The position numbers and the translations under genes are program-made. Shown piece by piece: positions 43,698 through 53,575 of a stretch of 64,000 nucleotides of DNA (position 1 is its first letter; each line of letters opens with the position of its first letter). The notes beneath the pieces are model-generated. The model was not told the DNA's origin. It ran no database searches and saw nothing but the letters and a program-made list of their open reading frames with translations. Origin of the DNA: Fictibacillus macauensis ZFHKF-1 (GTDB lineage Bacteria; Bacillota; Bacilli; Bacillales; Fictibacillaceae); assembly GCF_000269865.1 (NCBI RefSeq), contig NZ_AKKV01000024.1:62001-126000 (forward strand), read 5' to 3'.

Positions 43698-43961
43698 CTA
43701 TTCGTTCGCTGCTTGATGAAACGAAGTTGGTTCCCATCGTGCTAAATCGTAGACCCCTGCTTCAATGTTCTTTTTTTCAGCTTCTAACAAGGTAAGCAAT
43801 TGAAGGGGTAACACGTGAGGCGTTTGTTGTAAATCAATAATTCCATTTGGTGCATAGAGCAGCACAGTAAACAAACGTTTCTCCTTCATATCCATTCCAT
43901 GAGCATATACATAATGCAAATCACGCACACGATAGACGAAAAAAAGCCGGTAAGCGTCCAT
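43698..43961 (-). CDS. Hypothetical protein (87 aa)
   Basis: An 87-residue protein with a strong ribosome site (AGGAGG). The first 60 residues look like a small mixed alpha/beta domain (RLFFVYRVRDLHYVYAHG, LFTVLLYAPNG). A Trp-containing tail follows. No recognisable family; not linked to the kinase downstream beyond being on the same strand with a 40-bp gap. Confidence 0.6.
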   Translation of the reverse strand: MDAYRLFFVYRVRDLHYVYAHGMDMKEKRLFTVLLYAPNGIIDLQQTPHVLPLQLLTLLEAEKKNIEAGVYDLARWEPTSFHQAANE

Positions 43962-44002
43962 TCGGACCTCCTGTTTTTATAACCAGTATGGCCCTTTTTT
44001 AC

Positions 44003-45856
44003 TTATTTCACACGTACAAATGGATAAATGGGCAATGTTACAGTAACGGTCGTTCCTTTTCCTTCTATACTCTCAAAATGAATGTGTCCATTATGTTCTT
44101 TGACAATCTTACAACAAACCATCAAACCAAGGCCTGTTCCTTTTTCTTTTGTTGTGTAAAAAGGCTCTCCAAGCTTATCTAAGCGATCATTTGGTATACC
44201 AACACCCTCATCTTTTACAGTCACAATGATATTTCCTTTTTTCTTTGTTAGTGATAATACAATGTTTCCACCATGATCCATTGCTTCTAACGCGTTTTTT
44301 AGCAAATTAATAAATAGTTGCTTTAATTGATTTTCCACGCAATACAATAAGGGTGTTTCCTCTTCTAACGATAAGTGAATTTGAATATTTTTAATGATTG
44401 CTTGCGTATTTAATAAGCGCACGACACTCTCTAGCATGTCTGTAATCGAACTATATTCAAAATGCACAGCTTGAGGCTTCGCTACTAACATAAGCTCTCC
44501 AACAATTTCATTGATTCGCTTTAGTTCATTTAACATAATATCTGTATAGCGCTCATTCATTGGTGCGTTTCCTTCTTTTAAGAGTTGCGCGAACCCTATT
44601 AAAGAAGTGAGCGGATTTCTTATTTCATGAGCAACACCTGCCGCAAGTTCTCCAAGTACAGTAAGCTTTTCAGATTTGCGTATAATTTCTTCCGTTTCTT
44701 TCGTTGCTGTAATATCTCTTGATATGGTAACAAAGCTTTCAATTTCGTCCCATTCATTCATTACTGGCACAGCATTCGTTTCCATTACTACCCAGTTCCC
44801 TTTATGGTGCAATAATCGATATTCAAAAGTAAAAGGTTTCTTTTTAATATTTGCTTTACTAAAACAAGCACGTAAAAATTCAAAATCATCACGATGAATT
44901 CTAGAAAACAGAACAGCATTAATTTCTTTATAATCTGCCAAACCAAAAACAGCCTGGTGCGAAGGCGAACAGTAAAGCAAACCACCCTTTGTATCCGATA
45001 CGGAAATTAAATCTTTAGAATGTTCGGCTATGACGCGATATTTTGCCTCACTTTCGCGGAGTGCGCGTTCCACTTTTTTTCGCTCCGAAATATCGCGATA
45101 AATTAAACAAAATCCAATAACGTCATCTTGGAGATTGCGAATCGCCGAAAATGAAATAGACACATCAATGCGTGTTCGATTTTTTCGTAATCGTTGGGTT
45201 TCAAAAGAAGGAACCGTACTGCCTTCACGCAATAAGTTAATGATGCTTTTTGATTCTGCTATAAATTCTTCCGGGATAATAATAGAAGTATCCATTTCCT
45301 CATCATGTATAAGAGACCCTTCTTCCCAGCCAAACATGCGCTCAAAAGAATGATTCACTTTAATCATTTGCTCATTCGTATCTAGTATTAAAATAGCATC
45401 TGTTGTTCCTTCTAAAACAGACTCTAATAGCTCTAGGGCAACGCTTAACTCTTCTTCCTTTTCCTTATGCTGTGTAATATCACGTCCCGTAACGAATAAA
45501 AACAACGGTTCCTTTTCGGTCGTGAAAATGGGTTGTTTATTTAGTTCTAAATAAATATACGTTCCATCGGATTGCTTAATAGCTTGTTCAATTTTTACAC
45601 ATTTCCCTGTTTCCCAAGCTTGTTGATCACTTTTAATTAATTGATCTGTGGTCCAATTGGAAAAATATGAAGGTAGTTCATGTAACGTTTTTCCTTTATA
45701 CGCTTGCTGATCAATGCCACATGTCTTTAATGCAAAATCATTGGCTTCAATCCACTTGCCGTCTCTGCTTACAATGCAAATAAATTCCGGTAATGTATCA
45801 ATAAACTGCTTAAGACTTCTAAGCCAAGGAAATACCTCTTCTTCCATTAGTACCAT
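44003..45856 (-). CDS. PAS-domain sensor histidine kinase (sporulation-kinase type)
   Basis: A 617-residue soluble kinase with no membrane segment. It has three PAS domains (about 12-128, 139-258, 270-388), a dimerisation/phosphoacceptor domain with His410 in GVAHEIRNPLT, and an HATPase domain (N box near 517, DEGVGIP at 549, GTGLGL at 573). No response regulator is adjacent. This architecture matches orphan kinases such as KinA and KinE that feed the Spo0F-Spo0A phosphorelay; that role is inferred. Confidence 0.9.
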   Translation of the reverse strand: MVLMEEEVFPWLRSLKQFIDTLPEFICIVSRDGKWIEANDFALKTCGIDQQAYKGKTLHELPSYFSNWTTDQLIKSDQQAWETGKCVKIEQAIKQSDGTYIYLELNKQPIFTTEKEPLFLFVTGRDITQHKEKEEELSVALELLESVLEGTTDAILILDTNEQMIKVNHSFERMFGWEEGSLIHDEEMDTSIIIPEEFIAESKSIINLLREGSTVPSFETQRLRKNRTRIDVSISFSAIRNLQDDVIGFCLIYRDISERKKVERALRESEAKYRVIAEHSKDLISVSDTKGGLLYCSPSHQAVFGLADYKEINAVLFSRIHRDDFEFLRACFSKANIKKKPFTFEYRLLHHKGNWVVMETNAVPVMNEWDEIESFVTISRDITATKETEEIIRKSEKLTVLGELAAGVAHEIRNPLTSLIGFAQLLKEGNAPMNERYTDIMLNELKRINEIVGELMLVAKPQAVHFEYSSITDMLESVVRLLNTQAIIKNIQIHLSLEEETPLLYCVENQLKQLFINLLKNALEAMDHGGNIVLSLTKKKGNIIVTVKDEGVGIPNDRLDKLGEPFYTTKEKGTGLGLMVCCKIVKEHNGHIHFESIEGKGTTVTVTLPIYPFVRVK

Positions 45857-46016
45857 AAGTCATCTCATCCTCGTCGTAGTATGATTAACCTCCTACTTAT
45901 TAGATGAAGTCATCGCGATTCCTCCCATTAATTAACGACAAATAAACACTTTTTCTGACAAATGTTTACTATAACAGGCTGTCAACGCAAGACTTGTAAG
46001 AAGGAATCGGCTGATT

Positions 46017-46604
46017 TTATTCCTCCTCTTCCTTTAGGAAAGCAAAAACATTGTCAATCAGCTGTTGCAAATACTCATCAAAACTGTTGGCAATAACTTT
46101 ATATTCATCAGGATCATGGAAAAAGCGAATGATTTGACCACTTACCCCCTCATGAGAAGGGTTAAAATCAATAAAGAGTCTTGATGTCCCACCATTATTC
46201 ATGCAATCTGAAAAATGAATATACGTCCCAGGGAGAAGTCCCTCTGAATTAATTTGTGAATCAACTGCTTCATCATCTCCCTCTTCTAGAAGATAAGAGA
46301 TGTCCTCTTCTTCTTTTGAACTATGAAGCATTTGTTGTATAGACAGTAAATAATAAGGATATTCAATGTCCTTGTCCCCAGACCCTAACATATAAACGGC
46401 AATTTTGTTATTTCCATAATCCCTATGGTATGTTCCATCTACCTTTTCCAATAGCGAAATAAGTGATGTAGGACAATGGGGATACGCTAATTGAAGAAGA
46501 TCAACATCCTCTTTTGTAGCACCCCACGCTGTATTCAATTGTTGTAGGTCATGCGTTGATAATGACGGTTTTACGTCATGTAAAAGGTGGTTTACCAAGT
46601 CCAT
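46017..46604 (-). CDS. SMI1/KNR4 (SUKH) domain protein
   Basis: A 195-residue protein of the SUKH superfamily: ATKEDVDLLQLAYPHCPTSLISLLEKVDG at the N-terminus and the central NGGTSRLFIDFNPSHEGVSGQIIRF block. SUKH proteins are frequent immunity proteins against secreted toxins, but single-gene copies also occur with unknown tasks. No toxin gene is near. Ribosome site GGAGGAGG. Confidence 0.82.
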   Translation of the reverse strand: MDLVNHLLHDVKPSLSTHDLQQLNTAWGATKEDVDLLQLAYPHCPTSLISLLEKVDGTYHRDYGNNKIAVYMLGSGDKDIEYPYYLLSIQQMLHSSKEEEDISYLLEEGDDEAVDSQINSEGLLPGTYIHFSDCMNNGGTSRLFIDFNPSHEGVSGQIIRFFHDPDEYKVIANSFDEYLQQLIDNVFAFLKEEEE

Positions 46605-46731
46605 TTGTTCCTCCTCCTATTACTCATCCTTATGTACTGCATGGTTAAAAATCCTCTTATTTCCTTTATTGTAGCAAATTTCAAGTATGCCTCGTTATTG
46701 GTTACTCAAGAATCTTCTACGTTTACGCACA

Positions 46732-46770
46732 TAAAAAAAGCAACAGACGATTTGTCTATTGCTTCTTTTT
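46732..46770 (-). terminator. Terminator of the HU gene
   Basis: Minus-strand stem AGCAATAGAC / GTCTGTTGCT with seven T. Confidence 0.88.
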
Positions 46771-46789
46771 GCGCATTTCATATATACAC

Positions 46790-47071
46790 TTAAACAGCTC
46801 TAACTGCTTCTTTTAAGGATTTCCCAGGCTTAAATGCCGGTACATTGCTAGCAGCAATCATAATTTCTTCACCCGTTGAAGGATTGCGTCCTTTACGTGC
46901 ATTACGGCTGCGTGTTTCAAATGTTCCAAAGCCAATTAACTGAACACTGTCACCTTGCTTTAAAGCATTTGTAATTGACTCAAGGACAGCTTCCACTGCA
47001 AGCAGTGATTCTTTTTTATTCATACTTGTTGCCGATCTTACTGCATCTACTAAATCTTGCTTTCTCATCAT
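46790..47071 (-). CDS. hup: HU-family DNA-binding protein
   Basis: A 93-residue HU/IHF family protein that bends and compacts DNA. The family core [31 protein letters not shown] and the [13 protein letters not shown] end are standard. The ATG pair at 47071 and 47068 follows GGGAGG; the longer reading from 47092 would contain that site. A second, typical hbs copy is expected elsewhere in such a genome. It lies upstream of no gene on this strand and has its own terminator. Confidence 0.93.
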   Translation of the reverse strand: MMRKQDLVDAVRSATSMNKKESLLAVEAVLESITNALKQGDSVQLIGFGTFETRSRNARKGRNPSTGEEIMIAASNVPAFKPGKSLKEAVRAV

Positions 47072-47159
47072 AAATTCCTCCCGGCGATTCAATTATTCTT
47101 GTTTCTAGCAACCATTATCGCCGGTAATACTCTACTTTATACCAATATGGACTTAAAAA

Positions 47160-49931
47160 TTACGCTTCACCCTCTACCCATTCTTTTCGCAGAACAAATA
47201 ATTCTCGAAGCTCTTGAGTAGATAGTTCTGTAATCCAATTTTCACTTGTAATTACTTTTTCACTTAATTCTTTTTTACTTTCGAGCATATCATCAATACG
47301 CTCTTCTAATGTACCTAGTGATATCATCTTATGAACTGTTACATAACGCTTCTGACCGATTCGGTGGGCGCGATCGGTTGCTTGATTTTCTACCGCTGGA
47401 TTCCACCAGCGATCAAAATGAATGACATGATTGGCTTCGGTTAAATTCAAGCCCGTACCGCCAGCCTTTAACGATAAAATAAAGATGCGTTTCTCGTTAT
47501 TTTGGAATTGCTCAATCATCTCATCACGTTTTGTTTTAGGAACACCACCGTGTAAGAAGTACGCTTCTTCACCAAAGCGTTCACTAACAAAGCGCTGGAT
47601 CATAGCACCCATCGATAAAAATTGCGTAAAGATTAAACACCCTTCATTCTTTTCAAGAATATCTTCAAGCAATTCTTCTAGCTTAGAAAGCTTATTCGAT
47701 CGCTTCACAAGCTTAGCCTTTTTATCTTCCTTTAAATACAGTGCAGGATGATCACAAATTTGTTTTAATTTACCTAAAAGCGCTAATATCAAGCCCCGTC
47801 GCTTCATGCCAGCTTCTTTTTCCAGCCTAGCAAACGTATCTTGAATCACGCGTTCATAGAGTGATGCTTGCTCTGCTGTCAGCGGAACAAACTCCTTAAT
47901 TTCTTGCTTTTCTGGTAAATTCAATTGCACATGCGGATCTTGTTTCGTGCGTCTCAATAAAAAAGGCTGGACTAATTGTTGTAGTTGGCGCAGCATTTTA
48001 TCATCTCGATCACGTTCCACCGCTACCACAAACCGCTTTTTAAAGGCCGACTCACTTCCTAAATAGCCAGGATTAAGAAAGTCAAAAATAGCCCATAGCT
48101 CTAACAAACGATTCTCTACCGGTGTGCCTGTCAAAGCAATCTTATGATAACCAGATAAGCTCCGAATACTTCTCGACTGCTTCGTTGCACTGTTTTTTAT
48201 ATTTTGTGCCTCATCTATAATCACACTGTCCCATACAATCGCTCGAAATAATTCTATATCAAGTTGCGCTGTTGTATACGTCGTTAGCACTAGATCATAC
48301 CCTTGAAAAGCACTTTGAAAGTCAGTACCTTTTGCGCGCGTAGCACCATAGTGAACGGCTACCTTTAGCGTCGGTGCAAACTGCTCTAACTCTTTTTGCC
48401 AATTGCCTAAAACACTCGTTGGACAAATAAGTAATGCCGGCGAAGCATTTTGCCGGTTTTCACGCGCTAGCAATAAATAATCGATGGTTTGAATTGTTTT
48501 TCCTAACCCCATATCATCCGCTAAGCAACCACCTAAACCGAACTTTCTTAAGAACAAAAGCCATGAGCTACCTGTCTTTTGATAATCTCGTAAAGAGCCT
48601 TGAAAGTGAGTAGATGGTGCTTTGATTGGAACTTCGTTGACTTTACCTAACTGTTCTACCATCTTAGCTAAGTCTTTATTTAGTTCAATGTTTACGTAAC
48701 GAAGCGGAGACGTACTCCCTTCATCATCTTCTTTATTCGTTGTGCTTTGTAACAAATGTTGCTCTAACACATCTCTAAGATGAAGGCCATTGCGGTTTAC
48801 ATTGTTCATCACATGACGAACTTCGCGAATGAAGGCTGGATCTAACTTTAACCATGTACCTTTCACTTTTACTAGACGACGGCGGCCATTTACAAGCTTC
48901 ATAAACTCTTCTTCAGAAAGTTCCAAATCCCCTGTTGATACTTTCCAATCAAACTGAACAATCGTATTTAAGCCAAGAAAAGAAGGCGCATAGCCTGCTG
49001 AAGATGTTTTTACCTTTGCCTTTAAGTCTGGCTGAAGATCTTTAAGCGCCTCCCACCATTCTGGAAGCATAACGCCAATCCCCGCTTCTTCAAGTAACCG
49101 AGCTTTTTCATTTAAAAAATCCCATGCTTCATTCTCAGAAAATGTCGATACAAATGCTCCGTTTTTTCCTCTTAAAGAAGGAACAAGGGTACTGGCAAAT
49201 TGAAGTTCTTCTTCAATTAATGGTACATAGCGCCGCCAATCAGATGGAATCACAGTGTTCTCACGGTCCCATTGATACTCATCTGCTGTTGCTGCATCGC
49301 GTAGAAAGACACGAATTTGCCACAGCTGTTCATCCTCTGCTGGCTCCTCTAATTGAATGAGCAAATCAAAGGGTTTATCGTCTTCATCCCAACCAATTTT
49401 AATTAACCAGGACTCCTCTGATAAGTCAGCAAACAACCCCACTTGATCCAATAAATGATCAAAAGGAAATCGTTCAAAAAATGCTTCGCTTCCTGCAAGA
49501 TGCTCTGGCTCGGCAACAACAAGTTCGTCCATTGCATAGGAAATCCATTCAGAAGAACGTGCTCCATTTACTTTCCATCCCCACTTCCCTTCCTTCCAAG
49601 CAGCAAAGCTTGGTTGGATTCTCTCGTTAAGAATGGCATCCTGCAATTGGCGCGCTTCATCAATCATGGATTTGCTAGTTTCTGTCCAACACTCACCGAG
49701 AAAATAATGGGGATAGGACGTAAACAAGCGATAAGCATCCAAGGCATTCATATAGACTGTGTGAGCATCATCTCGTTCTAGGAACGTGCCATAAAACGAC
49801 GATTCATGCCACGCAAATAACAACGGTACCCAATCATTGCTATGAATTCTTTCTCCATGGTGCTCTCCCCAGAGCGTAATTTGCTCATCACTCCATTTGG
49901 TATGAAGGACGAGGGCATTTACATCAATCAT
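47160..49931 (-). CDS. ywqA: SNF2-family DNA helicase (YwqA)
   Basis: A 923-residue Swi2/Snf2 ATPase, equal in length to B. subtilis YwqA. The N-terminal 400 residues hold the SNF2-associated bacterial domain (about 290-420); then the ATPase: ADDMGLGKTIQ (motif I), IIDEAQNIKN (II), ALTGTPVENRL (III), and the C-terminal LSLKAGGTGLNLTEANHVIHFDRWWNPAVENQATDRAHRIGQ (shortened motifs V and VI). It overlaps ywqB by 8 bp, a conserved pair. It probably remodels DNA-protein complexes in repair or recombination. Confidence 0.95.
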   Translation of the reverse strand: MIDVNALVLHTKWSDEQITLWGEHHGERIHSNDWVPLLFAWHESSFYGTFLERDDAHTVYMNALDAYRLFTSYPHYFLGECWTETSKSMIDEARQLQDAILNERIQPSFAAWKEGKWGWKVNGARSSEWISYAMDELVVAEPEHLAGSEAFFERFPFDHLLDQVGLFADLSEESWLIKIGWDEDDKPFDLLIQLEEPAEDEQLWQIRVFLRDAATADEYQWDRENTVIPSDWRRYVPLIEEELQFASTLVPSLRGKNGAFVSTFSENEAWDFLNEKARLLEEAGIGVMLPEWWEALKDLQPDLKAKVKTSSAGYAPSFLGLNTIVQFDWKVSTGDLELSEEEFMKLVNGRRRLVKVKGTWLKLDPAFIREVRHVMNNVNRNGLHLRDVLEQHLLQSTTNKEDDEGSTSPLRYVNIELNKDLAKMVEQLGKVNEVPIKAPSTHFQGSLRDYQKTGSSWLLFLRKFGLGGCLADDMGLGKTIQTIDYLLLARENRQNASPALLICPTSVLGNWQKELEQFAPTLKVAVHYGATRAKGTDFQSAFQGYDLVLTTYTTAQLDIELFRAIVWDSVIIDEAQNIKNSATKQSRSIRSLSGYHKIALTGTPVENRLLELWAIFDFLNPGYLGSESAFKKRFVVAVERDRDDKMLRQLQQLVQPFLLRRTKQDPHVQLNLPEKQEIKEFVPLTAEQASLYERVIQDTFARLEKEAGMKRRGLILALLGKLKQICDHPALYLKEDKKAKLVKRSNKLSKLEELLEDILEKNEGCLIFTQFLSMGAMIQRFVSERFGEEAYFLHGGVPKTKRDEMIEQFQNNEKRIFILSLKAGGTGLNLTEANHVIHFDRWWNPAVENQATDRAHRIGQKRYVTVHKMISLGTLEERIDDMLESKKELSEKVITSENWITELSTQELRELFVLRKEWVEGEA

Positions 49932-51564
49932 TGATGAATTTTCCTTTCCTTAACTCTTCTTGAAATGCCCGCAGTCTGTTATACTCCGATGACAATTTCT
50001 CAATATAATTCATAAAGCGCTCACTGTTTTTTTGTTTTTTATAAATGGTCCGAAGCTTCTTTAAATAGCGCACAGCAAGCTTATATGATTTTCGATTCTT
50101 TTCTTCTATAAGTCGATGAACAGCCTGATGATATAATGGTAGTAACACTGTCATATCAATCTTTTCTACATCTACTAGCTCTCCAGAATCGATTAAGGCA
50201 GGTGAATAGCCCATTAACAATTGCACCTCTGCCCAACGTCGTACTTCTTGCTCGACTAATAAATAATCATTATATTCATAAAGCGTAACGGGTAAAAAAG
50301 CAACAAGCATCTGTTCATAGGCTTCTTCCTCACCTGTATATTGTGCGTACTTCCAAAAATAATGAATATAATCGTGAAAATGTTCACGAAGCTCGACATT
50401 TTTATAATAAGAATTTCGTTGCTCATGCAGGATTGGTTGTAGCACCAATAGCCATGCTAATAAACGATCCCACGCTTTCCAATGTAGGAGCAGTTTTAGC
50501 CATAACATAGCATGCTTTAACGTGAAATCATTCGTTTGCTTCATGCGCTCAAATGCTACATCATCTTTCTTTTGTAAAAACGCAAAGTGAATCAATGCCA
50601 TATCTAATAACTTAGCTTTTGAGCCTGTTTCCTTTTGTTTCATCAATTGCGCCTCATAGGAAGCAATCCATTTTTGAACGTCATAAAGTGTTGCCCAACT
50701 TATAAGAAACACATGAAAGAATTGTGAAAAATATCGATGGACGAGCTGAAACGTTTCCTGAAAGGCACTTAAACTAGCTTCTACGAGTTCAGGAGCCTTC
50801 TCTCGTAGTTGTTGTGTATCCATTTCTAACAATGTTTTTTCCATTGCAGTTGTCATTTGTTGAACGATCATTTCAAAATGAGAAGTAAGAAACGCCTGTA
50901 CCCCATACGTTTCTTCATATTTAATAAGTTGTTTAAACGTTTCAAGCTGAGCATGAAATCGATACAAGCTGCCTAGATCCTTGTCATCAAAGTGACCTGC
51001 ATTTAACAAACTCGGATAAAACTCTTTATGAATGTGCATAAAAGTATATCCTTCGCCACGCTCTAGCTCTACAAAGGATAAATGTTGCATTTTCTTTTTT
51101 TCAAACGCATCAAAACGCTCTTGAAAGAACGTACGCCATTTTTCCATTGAGCACTCATTTTCAAGCTTTTGCTGTCCAGTAGGTGAAAGCACGGTATGCG
51201 AAGGTCTCTTCTCTTGTTGCAAAATTACTTCACTTCCCTTAGCCTGTTTCCAATTTAGGATGAGCTGATAAGGCGGTCCAAATGAAGCATACAATTGAAA
51301 AAAGAGAGCTAGCATATGGGCGCAAGGTTTCTCCCTTGCACATGAGCACTCACTCTTTTCAAAAGCGTTAAGATGAACGTGAACATCGTATCGTTCTTCA
51401 TCGGACACAGCACCAGAAATCATCTCTGAGGATCCTTCTACATTATATACGTTTCCGGACTGAAACAAAGAATACCCTTCTTGGATGGTCGCTGATTCAA
51501 AATGATGCAAAACGGACTCTCCAAGCGCTAACACCACTTGTTTCGGAATCTGTTTACTTAACAT
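49924..51564 (-). CDS. ywqB: SWIM zinc-finger protein (YwqB)
   Basis: A 546-residue protein with a SWIM zinc finger, CxC-x5-CxH (C73, C75, C81, H83), after an N-terminal beta-rich segment. The rest is predicted alpha-helical, with long stretches rich in Leu and aromatic residues. It pairs with the SNF2 helicase YwqA, which it precedes with an 8-bp overlap, so the two likely form one functional unit on DNA. The ATG at 51564 is selected by TTGGAGG; the longer frame from 51618 has no ribosome site. Confidence 0.9.
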   Translation of the reverse strand: MLSKQIPKQVVLALGESVLHHFESATIQEGYSLFQSGNVYNVEGSSEMISGAVSDEERYDVHVHLNAFEKSECSCAREKPCAHMLALFFQLYASFGPPYQLILNWKQAKGSEVILQQEKRPSHTVLSPTGQQKLENECSMEKWRTFFQERFDAFEKKKMQHLSFVELERGEGYTFMHIHKEFYPSLLNAGHFDDKDLGSLYRFHAQLETFKQLIKYEETYGVQAFLTSHFEMIVQQMTTAMEKTLLEMDTQQLREKAPELVEASLSAFQETFQLVHRYFSQFFHVFLISWATLYDVQKWIASYEAQLMKQKETGSKAKLLDMALIHFAFLQKKDDVAFERMKQTNDFTLKHAMLWLKLLLHWKAWDRLLAWLLVLQPILHEQRNSYYKNVELREHFHDYIHYFWKYAQYTGEEEAYEQMLVAFLPVTLYEYNDYLLVEQEVRRWAEVQLLMGYSPALIDSGELVDVEKIDMTVLLPLYHQAVHRLIEEKNRKSYKLAVRYLKKLRTIYKKQKNSERFMNYIEKLSSEYNRLRAFQEELRKGKFIND

Positions 51565-51721
51565 GTCAGCCTCCAATATATAGTACTTTCCATTATAGCA
51601 AAATTCACGGTATTCCATTCAATCATGTGCTTAAAAAGTCTTCCTATATAGAAAATGCTTAGCCACCGTTTTATTCCATGAATAACCGTAGCATAAATAA
51701 CGGTATGAAAAAAGGAATCTA

Positions 51722-51764
51722 CCAATCTTCATGCTTACGCTCATTGTGTCAGCATGAAGATTGG
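51722..51764. repeat. Perfect 14-bp inverted repeat (hairpin) upstream of ywqB
   Basis: CCAATCTTCATGCT (51722-51735) pairs with AGCATGAAGATTGG (51751-51764) around a 15-base loop. No T tract follows on either strand, so it does not look like a normal terminator. The rest of the 51565-52026 gap shows no gene, only a possible promoter (TTCACA, 18 bp, TACTAA at about 51957-51986) for the next gene. Confidence 0.7.
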
Positions 51765-52026
51765 CGTAGTTTGCAAAAAGACTGTTGTGCAAGAATTAAC
51801 GCTACTGTTATGAACCTGATCTATGAATAGGCAAGTATTGAAAAAAGAGACTACCATCATTCGACATTTCTAACGCTTCTACGCTTGTAAATGTAACAGT
51901 CTTAAGGAACATAGACGGATTTCTTGTAACATTTTGACTTTTTTTAGCAAAACGCTTTCACAATTTGGAATTTTAAGGCATACTAATCACTGTGACAAAA
52001 ATCCACATGAAAGCTGTGAATGACAG

Positions 52027-52200
52027 ATGCTTCTACAGATGATTGAAAAAAAGCGCGAAGTTTTGCTTTGTCTTGGAAAAACATACGGATTAACGGCAAA
52101 TGTCACCGTACAATGCAGCCAAGAGCTAGATCATTTGCTAAACGTCTTTGACCGAGTGAATACGGACAACCTTCGAAATGCTTATGTTAAGCAAGCATAA
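52027..52200 (+). CDS. Spo0E-like aspartyl-phosphate phosphatase, second copy
   Basis: A 57-residue protein with the Spo0E signature SQELDHLL preceded by LCLGKTYGLTANVTVQC, spaced as in the copy at 17765-17935. Start ATG at 52027 or 52039; neither has a strong ribosome site (AAGCTGTGA before the first). A clear terminator follows at 52231. It is predicted to dephosphorylate Spo0A-P and hold back sporulation. Confidence 0.75.
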   Translation: MLLQMIEKKREVLLCLGKTYGLTANVTVQCSQELDHLLNVFDRVNTDNLRNAYVKQA

Positions 52201-52230
52201 TGACAAAGATTACGCGCTATTAAACAATGA

Positions 52231-52257
52231 AAAAAACGGCATCTTGCCGTTTTTTTC
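52231..52257 (+). terminator. Rho-independent terminator
   Basis: AAACGGCA / TGCCGTTT stem with seven T after the Spo0E-like gene. Confidence 0.92.
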
Positions 52258-52447
52258 TCATTTTACTCCTAAATATTTCTTTTTTATAAAAAAATATCCT
52301 CATAAAGAAGGACTTTTTCACGATGATAATATTCTTAAAATTTAAAAGAATTACAAGAAGATAATCATACAGAAAACAGTAGAGTCAACCGGTTCGGAAA
52401 AAATTACCGCATCATTATTATCCCTTTTCAGCTATTTTGAAATAATA

Positions 52448-52464
52448 TGTAACCAATTTGTTAC
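52448..52464 (+). promoter_or_regulatory. WalR (YycF) box
   Basis: TGTAAC-CAATT-TGTTAC, a perfect match to TGTWAH-N5-TGTWAH, about 108 bp upstream of the YocH-like wall enzyme. WalRK is the essential wall-homeostasis two-component system of Bacilli. The 52258-52571 gap holds nothing else obvious. Confidence 0.75.
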
Positions 52465-52571
52465 ATCACTCTAACGTCCTTGTCATACTCACCCTGTAGA
52501 ATGGCAATTGGCTAAGGGGATTACAACATCCTCTAAAAACAAAACTTACCGTACTTGAGGAGGTACTACAT

Positions 52572-53528
52572 ATGTTAAAAAAAGTAATTGCAACTGGAGC
52601 GATCGCTGGAGTAATGATGGGTTCTCCACTAGTGGGGGAAGCTGCATTTGGGGACCATACGCTAAAGAACGGATCATCCGATCAAGACGTTAAAGAACTA
52701 CAAAACAAATTAAAAGAAAAAGGTTTTTTCCACTATACACGTACAACAAACTATTTTGGTGATATTACAGAATCAGCTGTTAAAGACTTTCAAAAGAAAA
52801 ATCATTTGAATGTGGATGGCATCGCTGGTAAAGATACAATGAAAGCCTTAAAGAAATCACATAGTGCTTCATTAGGCTCTCATTTATTAAAAGTTGGTAG
52901 CAAAGGATACGCAGTATCAACTTTACAAAAAGAATTAAAAGAAAAAGGCTACTATCACTATCACGTAGATGGTATTTACGGGCCTATTACAGAACGTGCC
53001 GTTCGTGCACTTCAACGTGATGCTGGTATTGGCGTAGATGGCATTACTGGTACTAATACGATTAATGCTTTGTATAATGGTCATCATCAAGCTGTACAAC
53101 AGCCAAAACATACACAACAAAAGCATGTTGTAAAACATAAAGTAGCACCAAAACAAGTACATCATGCAAAAAAAGCAAGAAACGTTTCTTCTGAAAGCAA
53201 TAACACACCAAAACCAGCTACAAAAAATGAAAGTCCAAGTGGAAAAACGATGACAGTCGAAGCGACTGCATATAGTGCAAATTGCTCTGGATGCAGTGGT
53301 GTAACAGCGGATGGTACTAACTTACGTTCAGGTAACCCGAAAGTAATTGCAGTTGACCCTCGCGTCATCCCAATGGGCACTAAAGTATACGTAGAAGGTT
53401 ACGGATATGCTCGCGCAGCCGATACAGGCGGCGCCATTAAAGGCAATCGAATCGATGTCTTTATCCCATCAGAACAACAAGCTTCCGATTGGGGACGTAA
53501 AAACGTTAAAATTACAATTTTAGATTAA
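52572..53528 (+). CDS. YocH-like cell-wall enzyme (two PG-binding repeats + 3D domain)
   Basis: A 318-residue secreted protein: signal peptide (1-24), two peptidoglycan-binding type 1 domains (about 30-96 and 99-173), a His/Lys/Gln-rich linker (175-222), and a C-terminal 3D domain (about 224-318). The 3D domain has its three aspartates in VTADGTNLRS, VIAVDPRVIPMGT and RAADTGGAIKGNRIDVFI. It is predicted to cleave or turn over peptidoglycan. A WalR box lies upstream, as for B. subtilis yocH. Ribosome site GAGGAGG. Confidence 0.93.
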   Translation: MLKKVIATGAIAGVMMGSPLVGEAAFGDHTLKNGSSDQDVKELQNKLKEKGFFHYTRTTNYFGDITESAVKDFQKKNHLNVDGIAGKDTMKALKKSHSASLGSHLLKVGSKGYAVSTLQKELKEKGYYHYHVDGIYGPITERAVRALQRDAGIGVDGITGTNTINALYNGHHQAVQQPKHTQQKHVVKHKVAPKQVHHAKKARNVSSESNNTPKPATKNESPSGKTMTVEATAYSANCSGCSGVTADGTNLRSGNPKVIAVDPRVIPMGTKVYVEGYGYARAADTGGAIKGNRIDVFIPSEQQASDWGRKNVKITILD

Positions 53529-53533
53529 TTGTT

Positions 53534-53569
53534 AAAAACCCCCGAATTCTTCTATAGTTCGGGGGTTTT
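53534..53569. terminator. Bidirectional terminator
   Basis: AAAACCCCCGAA / TTCGGGGGTTTT between the YocH-like gene and the convergent acetyltransferase gene. Confidence 0.93.
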
Positions 53570-53575
53570 CTATCA

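Noticed and set aside
44676-44985. Reading frames inside the histidine kinase on both strands
   Set aside because: They are shadows of the kinase gene without ribosome sites.
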